Below the pieces are notes generated by a model. That model was not told the DNA's origin, searched no databases, and saw only the letters and a list, made by a program, of their open reading frames with translations. Positions 9,540 through 18,449 of a stretch of DNA of 64,000 nt are shown here, in pieces; the stretch's first letter is position 1, and each line of letters starts with the position of its first letter. Origin of the DNA: Xanthocytophaga agilis (GTDB lineage Bacteria; Bacteroidota; Bacteroidia; Cytophagales; 172606-1); NCBI RefSeq assembly GCF_030068605.1, contig NZ_JASJOU010000015.1, positions 124,001-188,000 of the forward strand, read 5' to 3'. The translations under genes and the position numbers were made by a program.

Positions 9540-10330
9540 AAATAATGCTGGGTAGATTACCCGGTTGGATGGTACCTCCTCTTTTGCATTTTCTCTTTTC
9601 TATTTTCTCTTTTCTATTTTCTCTTTTCTATTTTCTCTTTTGTATCTTCTCTTTTGTATCTTCTCTTCCTGTTATGCAAAATATTCACATACCAGACTCT
9701 AGTCCGATAACCCATACTTCGGTAACAGAAGCACCTATACTTTCAGATCAGCAGAAAAGAGACTTCTGTGCCTTGCTACTCAGCATATATGGGATTCAGA
9801 TTGATCCGTGCAATGAACTTTTACCGGTATATTACCTTGCCTATTCTTCCTCTGCGCTAGCCAAAGATTCTATTGGAAAAAGTATTCAATCGCTTTCTGA
9901 ATCTGTATCCAGGTTTGATTCGCAGCTAAGCCATCAGGTAAAGAAGATCCAGACTAACTCGTATGTATTCTCTTGCGCAAAAGATGCTTTTTGGTTTGGC
10001 TTTGGCAAATGGGGAATTCCGGCGAGTTTGTTTATAATACTCACTTTTGTAGCCTCGGCCTATGTCTATATTCAGAATCGGAATCACAAACAGGCAGCTA
10101 CCATTGCCATGTTACTTAACAGATATGGCAATATCGCTGTGTTTGATACTCTTTCAGGTACTGCCCAGATTAAACAGGAGCCCTCTCCTAAGGGATCAGT
10201 AGAGTATATCGAACTTATTCCGGTGAAAGATTTCTCATCTGTTAAGGTAGGTAAAAACGCAGTGGTTGATTTAAAGGCTAAAACGATTAAAATTCCTCTG
10301 CGTTTTTATCCGGGTGTGGATACACCTTAA
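9536..10330 (+). CDS. Hypothetical membrane protein starting within a 14-bp tandem repeat
   Basis: Read from the ATG at 9536, the protein has 264 residues. Residues 17-42 are a hydrophobic Phe/Leu/Ser-rich stretch encoded by five 14-bp repeats. A second possible start at 9674 (MQNIHIPD) would skip this stretch. The central part is helical (SIGKSIQSLSESVSRFDSQLSHQVKKI), followed by a clear membrane segment (WGIPASLFIILTFVASAYVYI, about residues 161-181) and a short soluble tail. It overlaps the ATPase gene by ATGA, so the two probably act together. The family is not recognised; the helix-TM layout recalls small conjugation membrane proteins. Confidence 0.6.
   Translation: MKIMLGRLPGWMVPPLLHFLFSIFSFLFSLFYFLFCIFSFVSSLPVMQNIHIPDSSPITHTSVTEAPILSDQQKRDFCALLLSIYGIQIDPCNELLPVYYLAYSSSALAKDSIGKSIQSLSESVSRFDSQLSHQVKKIQTNSYVFSCAKDAFWFGFGKWGIPASLFIILTFVASAYVYIQNRNHKQAATIAMLLNRYGNIAVFDTLSGTAQIKQEPSPKGSVEYIELIPVKDFSSVKVGKNAVVDLKAKTIKIPLRFYPGVDTP
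9592..9670 (+). repeat. 14-bp tandem repeat, five copies, inside a reading frame
   Basis: The unit TCTCTTTTCTATTT is repeated three times perfectly (9592-9633), then twice as TCTCTTTTGTATCT (9634-9661), followed by a partial copy. Fourteen is not a multiple of three, so gain or loss of one unit would shift the frame that starts at 9536 while leaving the start at 9674 intact. Confidence 0.9.
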
Positions 10331-11261
10331 CTCATACCTCTTACCTACTATCCTTTAACTGATATGTTTTAACAGCTATTCATTCCCTAGCTGATAAGTC
10401 ACTGATATAGCGTATACTCTTTCCTGGAATGGACTCATAAGCAGGCTTTCGACGATTCTCTCATAGTACATGAAAAATCTTCTTACCTGATGAGTAAGCG
10501 TATATTCTTTTGTCTGAACCGAACCAGGTGGAATCCGAATAGCCATTATAGGATGTCAAAGTATGCTTTCTTTTTACAAAGCTAGATGATACTACTATGA
10601 GAAAACCGTCGAAACAATAGAGGCAGTTCGATTAGCTCCATAAGCGAAACAGCGGTACAAATACATGTTTGTACCGCTTTCCTGTTTTGTGGGAAACCCA
10701 ATATAATAATCCTTCTGTGTATCTAGTTGCACAATACATAACATACAGCTAGCTGTACACCAGTTTGAAACAAGCTCCTGCAAGCCGATTCTGCAAGCCG
10801 ATTTTAGAAGCATTCTTCCATCTTTTATGCAAAATCTTTTGACTTTAACAAATCAAAAATTCATAACACACTCTAATTATAAAAGTCGCAGTGGGATCAG
10901 CTACGATCTGTAATGCACATGGTCTCACATAGACGTTTCGACCCATAGACGGGTCGATATATTTCGCCAACTGAAACTTCGCTCTCGGCTTGCTTCAATG
11001 CCAGAGCCGATGTTATGAAGCAGATCTTCTTCATTCATGTAGCAGGTGGCAATCTGCGCTTCGGTAAACTATTGTATCAGAGATGATTATTTATCGGAGA
11101 TGATTGTTTAGTAGAGATGATCCGTTTTTCATGGTGGCTTTTTGGTTAATTGAAACTAATGGATCATATACGATCAGCCATCATATACGATTTATTAATC
11201 ACCGATTTTTTCTACTTCCCTATCATATCCTGTAAAAGGTCATATACCGTAGAAGGTCACT
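10331..11261. other. Gene-free 931-bp stretch with short repeats
   Basis: No credible gene was found. Visible structure: a 15-bp tandem duplication (CTGCAAGCCGATT) near 10777-10803; an inverted repeat TCGACCC-ATAGAC-GGGTCGA at 10938-10957; three GAGATGAT repeats at exact 17-base spacing (11080, 11097, 11114); and several TCATATAC words at about 11164-11250. The last lie past the end of the abiEii gene. Some may be binding or replication sites; none can be assigned. Confidence 0.5.
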
Positions 11262-12116
11262 TTACTGAAATTTTAGCCTTTGGATAAGGTCACTAAAATA
11301 TTTCTCTCCCCAAATGGTAAGCACACTTTCATCTTTTATAAACCGTACAATATCTTCCCGGATTGACGCATAGGAGACGCTGGTAATCTTAGCTTGCAGT
11401 AATGCCAAAACCTGTTCCTGCGTGATGGTATCTGTTTCCCAGTCGCCTGTATCTTTTGCCCTGAGTGCAAAATGACGCAGATCCAGTGGGACACCTTTTT
11501 TGATGTACCATTCCAAATCATACCAATCCCGTCCTTTGACACGGTTTTGCCACTTCCTAAACAACAAAGCATGCATTTTACCGGCAAACAGACTCGGCAA
11601 ATCAAAACATTTAACATAGAAGGAAAAAGGCTTCACCAGCAGCTTCTCCTCTGTTGAAAATCCCAGTGGAGGCTGGCGATCTGCTTCAATTTTAATGGTC
11701 ACCGTTCTGTTGGTCGGTTTTAATCCTGCCTGTTTTACAATTTCTTCCAGTACGAGTTCTTTCCATATTGTTTCTGTTTTAAGGAAGGCCGATTCAACAG
11801 TGGTTTGTTGCTTTTTATCTTTTTCCCGGATACTGACCCTCATTCCTATGGCTTGAAACTCGGTAATGATCGCTTGAAAATAAGGTTCAAAAGAAAAATC
11901 CGGATTGGCCTGTAGCAGTGAAAAGTCCATGTCTTCTGAAAAACGGTCTAGTCCATAAAATATGCGTAGTGCCGTCCCCCCATAAAAAGCCGCTTTTTCA
12001 AAAAAATCGGTACGTGACAACCCAGCCAGTGTGACTTCCTGCATAATCTCGCGTAGCGCCGAAAGGGTTTGTTCAGTATCCTGCGGCTTGTATTGAGCTA
12101 TCCATTCCTTTATCAT
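11262..12116 (-). CDS. abiEii: AbiEii/AbiGii-family nucleotidyltransferase toxin
   Basis: The 284-residue protein has the nucleotidyltransferase core of AbiEii toxins: GGTALR at residues 46-51, SEDMDFS with the metal-binding Asp pair near 62 and 64, then AGKMHALLFRKW and KGRDWYDLEWY around residues 190-215. Known AbiEii proteins bind GTP and inhibit growth, giving phage abortive infection and plasmid stability. The antitoxin gene lies 99 bases upstream in the same direction, the normal abiE order. All visible motifs are intact, so the toxin is probably functional. Confidence 0.88.
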   Translation of the reverse strand: MIKEWIAQYKPQDTEQTLSALREIMQEVTLAGLSRTDFFEKAAFYGGTALRIFYGLDRFSEDMDFSLLQANPDFSFEPYFQAIITEFQAIGMRVSIREKDKKQQTTVESAFLKTETIWKELVLEEIVKQAGLKPTNRTVTIKIEADRQPPLGFSTEEKLLVKPFSFYVKCFDLPSLFAGKMHALLFRKWQNRVKGRDWYDLEWYIKKGVPLDLRHFALRAKDTGDWETDTITQEQVLALLQAKITSVSYASIREDIVRFIKDESVLTIWGEKYFSDLIQRLKFQ

Positions 12117-12215
12117 ATCCCTTAGTCTAACTTGTGTATTTATTCTAAATTTATTCTAACTTACTGCCCTATACATCTTCCTATACATCTATTAGTATGT
12201 TTTATGTTTATTCTG

Positions 12216-12854
12216 TCATAGGGCTTTGAGCGCCTTAACCAGCATATGTATACTGTTGCTTTTGGGGGCATCATCTGCCCATGAGAGTATGACTTTTTTA
12301 TCAAGCTTCTTCAACTTGTCGTAATCTATCCGAAGATCATCCAGCAAAAAATCCATTACCTGCCTGGAGCTACGTAGAGAAATCCCTGATGTAGTAACGA
12401 TCTTATCACAAAGCGCCTTTTCGGGACTTGCCAGCAGCGCCACCTGGTTAGGTTGTAATTCAACACTTCGCAGCCCAAAGCTGTAATAGGGAGAAGGAAT
12501 ATGCTGATAACTAAATCTGCCTTTGGGTGTTTTATAGGTTTTTGAGGCTTTCAGTGTCACAGAGCTTATTTCATAGACACGTTCAGGAATTAGCTCCCAG
12601 TACGATAAAGCAGATTCGAGAGAAACATAACTGGGTCCGTACAGGTGATTAGCTATCAGGAAAGGGTGTGGTCCTGGCAGTTCTGCGTTTGCTCCAGGTA
12701 TGTAAAGGCCTTTCTTTAGCGAGATCAACAGGCCAGCTTTTATCAATTCACTGATCTTATCGTTTGGCCGCTTATACTCTTTAAGCATTTCCAGCATGAG
12801 CTGCCTGGAAAATGGAGCATTGGTAAACTGTCTGGCTTTTCTAGTAAAATCCAT
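12216..12854 (-). CDS. abiEi: AbiEi-family antitoxin/transcriptional repressor
   Basis: The 212-residue protein has an N-terminal winged-helix-like region (FSRQLMLEMLKEYKRPNDKISELIKAGLLISLKKGLYIP) and the typical AbiEi middle motif GPSYVSLESALSYWELIPERVYEISSVT, followed by SPEKALCDKIV. AbiEi antitoxins are type IV: they do not bind the toxin but neutralise it in trans and repress the operon through inverted repeats. A strong palindrome 22 bases upstream of the start fits this. The pair may serve as both addiction module and phage defence on this replicon. Confidence 0.87.
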   Translation of the reverse strand: MDFTRKARQFTNAPFSRQLMLEMLKEYKRPNDKISELIKAGLLISLKKGLYIPGANAELPGPHPFLIANHLYGPSYVSLESALSYWELIPERVYEISSVTLKASKTYKTPKGRFSYQHIPSPYYSFGLRSVELQPNQVALLASPEKALCDKIVTTSGISLRSSRQVMDFLLDDLRIDYDKLKKLDKKVILSWADDAPKSNSIHMLVKALKAL

Positions 12855-12875
12855 TATGTTAAATATTCTGGCAAT

Positions 12876-12894
12876 AATCGGAAATATTCCGATT
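12876..12894. promoter_or_regulatory. Palindromic operator of the abiE operon
   Basis: Perfect inverted repeat AATCGGAA-ATA-TTCCGATT just upstream of the abiEi start (12854). AAATATTC recurs 21 bases apart (12861 and 12882), so there may be a second weaker site. AbiEi proteins are known to repress their own promoter by binding such repeats. Confidence 0.65.
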
Positions 12895-13803
12895 TAAATC
12901 AATTTTTTTAACATGGCATATTGTTGTATTTTTAATTCATAGTATTGCTGGTTTGGTTTTGTGTATTGATTAGACTTATCTCCTGAATGGAAGTAAGGGC
13001 ATTGTGAAAGTGAACAGAATCCGATTATTTCTGAAAAGCGGCTGGTACTCCCATCAAACTAAAAAGTGATTCAAAGTACGGTTACTACTTAATGTTCACA
13101 TAGCTCCATGTGAACATAGCTCCGGCAGATGACATAAAATCAAAAAATATTTTTTCAAACTTGAAATCAACCCAAAAAATAGTGTCTATTTTCCCTGAGA
13201 CTGGTAGGGACTATTTCCAAAAAAGCTAAATGAAGCTCTCAAAGATGGCAGAGAGGAAAAAAAATTGTATCTTTTAGCAGAGAAATATCTTTTGCAAATA
13301 TTCAAAAAAGCCTTACCATTGGCAGATGCAGTAGAGAATCTTTCAGCAAAAGCCTATATCCTGCAGGGGCTGGCCCGAAATTACTTTTTAAAAAAGCAAC
13401 TTCTCTTCGCTGTTGCTACAGCTGAGCTTTTCATATAAAATTGTACTAATACAGATTGGGATCTTTCGTTAACCTATATTCTCAATCAGATAAGATAAAT
13501 CAGATAAGATAAATCAGATAAGATTTACGTATGCAAATTAAGCAGTGGAAGTTAAATAATTGACCCTAAACTTTTTGTATTATTGAAAATAGAATTATGT
13601 CAATGTCTGGTGAAGCAAATGTGGAAGGAAGAACTTCAATGTGGAATAACGCCAAAACTTATTAAACAATAAGTTAGATTAAAGACTAAAATATAGATTT
13701 TACTTTTTATTGTTTAATGGTGCATTCCAACAGGAATGTGGAGCTTTCTCTTACTTTCTAACAAATACTCCCCCTTTGTGCATAGTAAGCATAGATAAAA
13801 TTC
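12895..13803. other. Gene-poor stretch with 14-bp repeats and an inverted repeat
   Basis: No intact gene. Visible: AATCAGATAAGATA repeated three times at 14-base spacing (13484-13524), and an 11-bp inverted repeat TTAAACAATAA (13662-13672) / TTATTGTTTAA (13707-13717). A decayed open frame is listed separately. Confidence 0.5.
13229..13438 (+). pseudogene. Possible decayed fragment of a TPR-like protein
   Basis: A 70-codon open stretch without a start codon reads NEALKDGREEKKLYLLAEKYLL and continues through SAKAYILQGLARNYFLKKQ, with helix-pair spacing like a tetratricopeptide repeat. It is probably a remnant of a larger gene. Support is weak because it is short and unmatched. Confidence 0.25.
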
Positions 13804-13839
13804 ATAACAAAGGCAGATAAGTAAACCTGCCTTTGTTAT
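13804..13839. terminator. Hairpin downstream of the par operon
   Basis: Perfect 13-bp arms ATAACAAAGGCAG and CTGCCTTTGTTAT separated by 10 bases, 125 bases past the end of the parB-like gene. There is no strong T-tract, so it may be a terminator or an RNA-stabilising hairpin. Confidence 0.55.
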
Positions 13840-13963
13840 AAAGAGCTAATTTTTACTTTCAGAAAATCCTTTCCGGATAGTCTAGTTTTAATTACTCTGA
13901 TTGAATTACTCAAATGGTAGCATCTGCTAGTACATACTGAAAAATCAGCTCCAATGGTAGAAT

Positions 13964-14752
13964 TCAACCAAGATCGTATCCTATCTTTTTTGCATACATA
14001 GACAGAATTTTTTCCAGCCACTCATTTTTATCTCTGTATCGTTCCTGTAAAGATACTTCATCGATCATCTCGAGGTATTTGGCTTGAAGAGTTGTTGTAA
14101 ACTTAATCCTAGGTGCGTCTTCTTTCTTTCGTTTTGCCTTTCTATTTTTCTGATTTAATTTACTTGTATTCAGCATCTTACCACCTTTTCCATACGCATT
14201 ATACTCTTCATCCGTATAATATTCCTTACCCTCACTATACTCATTATCCGTATATACTTTACCAGTAGATGCAAATGCGTTTTCTTTCTCCACTCTTTCT
14301 TTCTCCACTCTTTCTTTCGCGCTTTCACCACTATCCGGCGACTGACTTAACTGACTAGTCACACTTTCCTCTGGTATTACTTTTTCAGGCTGCTCTCGCC
14401 TATCCTCTCTCTCAATCTTAGTAACAGCTATCATTGACTGCTCAACCGGCTTAGACTCTGATTGCTCTGCCTCTACCGGTTGCGAATCCCTTACCAGTTG
14501 AGCTTCTGCTATCAGTTCAGCTTGTGTTACCGATTCAACACCTGTTACCAGCTTAGCCTCCTTTACAAGCGTAGAAGCTTGTGAACTATCACTTTGAGTA
14601 CTATCTACCGTGCCAGAAATCTGTGTTTGTTCACTCTGCTCAGCAACCTCTGGCTCAGCATCACCCGGCTCAGCATCTAAGAGTGCGTGCAGATTTATCT
14701 CCTGCCGCATGATCGGTTTACGCGTGAGTGTTCGTTTGGAGGGATTGCTCAT
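13964..14752 (-). CDS. parB: ParB-like partition partner (small DNA-binding C-terminus)
   Basis: The 262-residue protein is encoded immediately after parA and overlaps it by 35 bases if the ATG at 14752 is used (an inner ATG at 14710 would avoid this). Residues 25-180 are acidic and low in complexity (repeats of EAEQSE and VEKERVEKE), likely disordered. The last 60 residues (PRIKFTTTLQAKYLEMIDEVSLQERYRDKNEWLEKILSMYAKKIG) look like a ribbon-helix-helix or small helical DNA-binding domain. There is no canonical ParB/Srx box, so it resembles the non-homologous centromere-binding proteins paired with ParA in Bacteroidetes plasmids. The symbol is by position. Confidence 0.65.
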   Translation of the reverse strand: MSNPSKRTLTRKPIMRQEINLHALLDAEPGDAEPEVAEQSEQTQISGTVDSTQSDSSQASTLVKEAKLVTGVESVTQAELIAEAQLVRDSQPVEAEQSESKPVEQSMIAVTKIEREDRREQPEKVIPEESVTSQLSQSPDSGESAKERVEKERVEKENAFASTGKVYTDNEYSEGKEYYTDEEYNAYGKGGKMLNTSKLNQKNRKAKRKKEDAPRIKFTTTLQAKYLEMIDEVSLQERYRDKNEWLEKILSMYAKKIGYDLG

Positions 14753-15524
14753 GGGAAGTTACATTTAGGATCTGTAGTATATTTTTAGCCAGTTGATCGT
14801 AGTCCAGTGCAGGTTTACTTTCTGCCGCCCATTCAAAGATGGTCATTCCTTCATTCTGGGATTCAGGCACTGTAACAGCTGTTCGTATCAGTGGACGGAG
14901 CACCTTATCGGGAAAGGTAGCTTCCAGATCTTCCAGATTCAGTTTACCAAGTTTTGTCTGCATGATGGCCGAGGACTTACAGACAATGAATCCCATAAAG
15001 TTCAGATTCGGATTTACCTTCTTGCGGATATCCAGTAGGGTCTGTATCATCTTTTCAATTCCTTTCATATCAAAACTTTCCAGAATCAGCGGACAAATAA
15101 CCTGATCGGCGGCTACCAGTGCATTTACAGTAAGCGCTTCCAGAGAAGGTGGGCAATCCAGAATCACAAAGTCATACTGATCGCGGATAGCATCCAGGTA
15201 ATCATTGAGAAACGTATGGGATAAATGCTTGGATCCAATCTCACGCTGCTTGTCAAACATCTCATCAGAAGCAGGCAAGATATCAATGCCACGGCTTTGC
15301 AGAATGATATCCTGAATTGGAAATTCACCGAGCATCATCCGGCCTACATGTTTAAGGTTTCCTTTATTGGAGAAACCAAAGTTCATCGTAGAATTGGCCT
15401 GGGGATCCATATCAATAAACAAAATTTTATATCCCATTCTTTGCAGGGAAACCGCCAGCGATACTGCGCTTGTTGTCTTTCCAACTCCTCCTTTATTGAA
15501 AGCAAATGCAATTGTATGAGCCAT
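14718..15524 (-). CDS. parA: ParA partition ATPase
   Basis: Walker-type partition ATPase of about 268 residues when read from MAHTIAFAFNKGG at 15524; a frame-matched ATG at 15545 adds seven residues. Visible motifs: KGGVGKTTSAVSLA (Walker A), LFIDMDPQANSTMNFG (switch I) and FVILDCPPSLEALTVNAL (Walker B). The short N-terminus without an HTH fits the ParA type that leaves autoregulation to its partner. It forms an operon with the parB-like gene, next to the rep/origin region, and should segregate the replicon. The repeat-rich DNA directly upstream is the likely centromere. Confidence 0.92.
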   Translation of the reverse strand: MAHTIAFAFNKGGVGKTTSAVSLAVSLQRMGYKILFIDMDPQANSTMNFGFSNKGNLKHVGRMMLGEFPIQDIILQSRGIDILPASDEMFDKQREIGSKHLSHTFLNDYLDAIRDQYDFVILDCPPSLEALTVNALVAADQVICPLILESFDMKGIEKMIQTLLDIRKKVNPNLNFMGFIVCKSSAIMQTKLGKLNLEDLEATFPDKVLRPLIRTAVTVPESQNEGMTIFEWAAESKPALDYDQLAKNILQILNVTSHEQSLQTNTHA

Positions 15525-15660
15525 ATATTTAATGTAATTTACCAATTTTCAATAAAGAAAAGAACAATAGTAATATTATGCAAATTTTATTATAATTATC
15601 TTACATTACTCAAAACAAAAAAGTAAATATTACATATATAAACAGCTGAAAATAAGCAAA

Positions 15661-16230
15661 ATAATATACACATTATACGTACAAAACTTACAACACACAT
15701 TATACCCTATATTAACCTTAGAAGTATTACACACGCGACACATATAAGTACTACAATACGTATTGTAAGGACCAAGAGCATAAGAAGTTTAACACTTACC
15801 ATCCTGTTAAAGAGTATGAAAAATATAATAAGTGCGATACGTTTAAAACTGATAAATAGTACAAAGCGTATAATACGGAGTGAGTGTATAGTACTTCCGA
15901 TAAGTATTTGACGCATTAGAAGTAGGAGACAGGTAAAGTGTATGAGTAGTATAAGAAGTAGAATATGTATATAACGTATCAACCCTACCAGGTGTAATCA
16001 ACATATGAAGTGTAAAAACAGTTTGTTACGTTAGAGAAGGTTCAGACACATTATATAGTCGAAGCGTCTGGCTCGTACAAAGCGTCTGGCTCGTACAAAG
16101 CGTTTAATCTTTCCCAGCGGTCTAAGAAAGATATTCTTTCACAAACGTAAAAAGAATCCAAAACATACCAGGAGTACAAACTGTATAAGAAGTATCAAAT
16201 GTCAGGTACGGCTCAACTATCAAAGGCCTC
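15661..16230. promoter_or_regulatory. Centromere (parS-like) candidate: many degenerate AAGTAT/AGTGTAT repeats
   Basis: Upstream of parA, words such as GAAGTATTACACAC, TAAGTACTACAATAC, AAAGCGTATAATAC, AAGTGTATGAG, AGTAGTATAAGAAGTAG and ACTGTATAAGAAGTAT recur over about 500 bases with little coding content. An exact 18-bp tandem repeat (AGCGTCTGGCTCGTACAA) lies at 16063-16098. Dense imperfect repeats beside parA are typical of plasmid centromeres bound by ribbon-helix-helix ParB proteins. The exact unit needs computation. Confidence 0.5.
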
Positions 16231-16489
16231 ATCGGAATACCTAAAATCCGGCAGGGAAGGCTCTTTATAATTCAAGATAGATCAGCTATCTAAGCTGTAT
16301 AGCATAAAACTGTTTCATAGCCTATTTAGTACCGATACCTGGGTAGAGATATATTCGGGTAGAGAGATATTTTGATAGAGATACCTGATTGGCAAGAGCG
16401 ATACAATCAATAAAAGTGATACAATAAAAAAGATGAAAAGCGCGCCTGCAATAACATTAGCTCAATCAGTAAAGCGTTGCTACCAAAGA

Positions 16490-16537
16490 AGATCACATGA
16501 GAGTTTATCTCATAGAGTAAATCTACCATGTGATCTC
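16490..16537. terminator. Inverted repeat downstream of rep
   Basis: AGATCACATG (16490-16499) and CATGTGATCT (16528-16537) form 10-bp arms with a 28-base loop, about 125 bases past the rep stop codon. It could end the rep transcript or be a binding site. A 17-bp tandem repeat (CAGTTGCTTAACCGAAT, twice) covers 16630-16663, where rep ends. Confidence 0.4.
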
Positions 16538-16662
16538 ATAAAACAATATACCGTATGCTATTGGTAGATGGTCAGTTGGATAAGCTTTTTTTACTATAAC
16601 AGCTACTTTTAACAGAATCCTGCCATAAACAGTTGCTTAACCGAATCAGTTGCTTAACCGAA

Positions 16663-17856
16663 TCAGTTGCTTTTAACCAGGTAGAACTGGTTTCCATCAA
16701 GTACTTTAATAAATCCATTGCTAAAAAAGATTTCCTCCATATACTGCTCCAAATCATGGGCATACCCACGTCGTTTCTGGGCATCCTGATACATAAGCAG
16801 TACTTCCTGCTCTTTGTAGGTAATGGTTGCCGATGGGGAAGGAGAGGAGGATTGCCTGGAGTTCTTCTTTTTGGTGGCAGGTTCTACTTGTTCAGGTAGT
16901 GGCAGAGAAGGATTGACCGAATCCAGGTATGCCTGGTAGAGACTTTTATCCTTTAGGCGGTTGAGAATATATCCTCCATCGAGTTTTTTGTTTGACTTTT
17001 TGGACGAGTTTTCTGCAGCGGTATGTTTGAGTACGAATGCCACATATTCCTCTTCAACTTCATTGGCCGTGATTAGCTTTACCACCGTTGCCAGATTAAC
17101 ATTGTAGGATTTAAGCTGCTTTTCCAGGAGCGTAGGAAGGTTATAGCGATCTGAGGCTTTCTTAAGTGGTTTAAAGGTTAATTCAACGACAGTCTTACCC
17201 TTTTTATGTTCTTCAAATTCAAATGCGCTCAGCGTATTCTCAAGGGCTTTCTGATGGCGAAGCAGAAAATCGCGTTTAAAGACTTTATACTCTTCGTATT
17301 TTTCTTCCTTGCCAAAGAACATCCCACGTATGTTATCAAGTGTATCCCGAAAGTGAATACCGGCATCGATACAGGATTTGATCATGATATAAAAACGCAT
17401 GGCTCCTGAGGTTTTCAAAGAAAAAAGTTCAAAGAGCTCAACAGTGGTAAAATTCCCTTTCATCTGGATCAGATACGGTTTGATTTCTTCTGAGAACTTG
17501 GCCTCAATGAAATCATTCCCATCCAGATAGTCGATAAAGGAGATAGCCGAAATAAGACGAAACCCTTCCTTACCATTAACCAGACGATTGATTTCCACTG
17601 AGTCAAACTTGCGTTTAAGTTCACGGCACGCTTGTTTGATTCGTGGATAGCGCTCCCCGCTGTGGTAGGGGATAACATCTTTCACAGCAATGCGGCACAC
17701 AGGTAATTCTTCTATATTCCAGGGCAAATGGGCAAACATCAACAGAAAAATCTTCATTTCGGATTCTTCCAGATACGGAAAGCGCGCCCAGACAATGTTA
17801 TTGTGCATCCGGACTGCCGGATTTTTCTGCTCCTGAAAGATGGATAATTGTGCCAT
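16663..17856 (-). CDS. Rep_3/RepB-family plasmid replication initiator
   Basis: The 397-residue protein begins MAQLSIFQEQKNPAVRMHNNIVWARFPYLEESEMKIFLLMFAHL, the typical start of Rep_3 initiators, and continues with two winged-helix-like halves (RYPRIKQACRELKRKFDSVEI; FFGKEEKYEEYKVFKRDFLLRHQKALE). Such proteins bind iterons as monomers to open the origin and bind an inverted operator as dimers to repress themselves. Both site types are found directly upstream (operator 17887-17916, iterons 17931-18644). The C-terminal 120 residues are longer and more charged than in minimal Rep_3 proteins. This marks the window as part of a plasmid or chromid. Confidence 0.92.
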   Translation of the reverse strand: MAQLSIFQEQKNPAVRMHNNIVWARFPYLEESEMKIFLLMFAHLPWNIEELPVCRIAVKDVIPYHSGERYPRIKQACRELKRKFDSVEINRLVNGKEGFRLISAISFIDYLDGNDFIEAKFSEEIKPYLIQMKGNFTTVELFELFSLKTSGAMRFYIMIKSCIDAGIHFRDTLDNIRGMFFGKEEKYEEYKVFKRDFLLRHQKALENTLSAFEFEEHKKGKTVVELTFKPLKKASDRYNLPTLLEKQLKSYNVNLATVVKLITANEVEEEYVAFVLKHTAAENSSKKSNKKLDGGYILNRLKDKSLYQAYLDSVNPSLPLPEQVEPATKKKNSRQSSSPSPSATITYKEQEVLLMYQDAQKRRGYAHDLEQYMEEIFFSNGFIKVLDGNQFYLVKSN

Positions 17857-17886
17857 AGGGGTTTGTTTGGTTTAAAAATACATACA

Positions 17887-17916
17887 AGGTGAGTAGTATC
17901 CAAATAAATCTCACCT
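17887..17916. promoter_or_regulatory. Putative rep operator (inverted iteron half-sites)
   Basis: AGGTGAG (17887-17893) and CTCACCT (17910-17916) are the distal halves of the iteron, placed as an inverted repeat 30-60 bases before the rep start. Rep_3 initiators classically repress their own gene at such inverted iteron-derived sites. Confidence 0.7.
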
Positions 17917-17930
17917 GAATTTTCCAGCTG

Positions 17931-18449
17931 CGGCTGTTTGCCTCACCTATCGGTCGGCTGTTTACCTCACCTAACAGCCGACCGGATGCTAACATCTGAT
18001 AGATAGCACGCTCACAGTTTGGACAAGAAGCAGGAAAGCTATCTGATCCAGCAAAAAACCGGCTGTTTATCTCACCTAACAGCTACGTTGTCGGCAAGCA
18101 AAAGCAGCAGTCAAAGCCTGCAGAGGACATTTTTACAAAAAAAGTCGGCTGTTTACCTCACTTATCACCATCACAAATCAAAGGTAGCAAAGCAATTTAG
18201 CAGCCTTTAGCTAGTTTACCTACCAGCTTCGGCTGTTTGTCTCACCTATCGGGAATAGATAGCGTATCTAAACCGGCTGTTTATCTCACCTATAAAGCAG
18301 CTCGGTCAGCAAAACGGCTGTTTTACTCACCTACCGGCTGTTTGCCTCACGTAAGTGGCTGTTTATCTCACCTAAAGCGGCTATTTACCTTACCTATCAA
18401 GGTGTAAAGCGGCTGTTTATCTCACTTACAGCGGCTGTTTGCCTCACCT
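17931..18449 (+). repeat. Twelve direct iterons of the replication origin
   Basis: Consensus CGGCTGTTTRYCTCACCT. Copies begin at 17931, 17955, 18060, 18146, 18230, 18274, 18315, 18335, 18356, 18378, 18410 and 18432. Most differ at only one or two positions (for example CACTT at 18146 and 18410, CACGT at 18335). Spacing is irregular on the left and close to 20-22 bases for 18315-18373, consistent with phased binding on one DNA face. Confidence 0.95.

Noticed and set aside
10595-10813. 72-codon minus-strand frame
   Set aside because: Overlaps the 15-bp tandem duplication, no domain and isolated position.
15707-15982. 91-codon minus-strand hydrophobic frame
   Set aside because: Its Ile/Leu/Arg-rich sequence is a by-product of the repeat-rich centromere candidate; no start context, domain or neighbour supports it.
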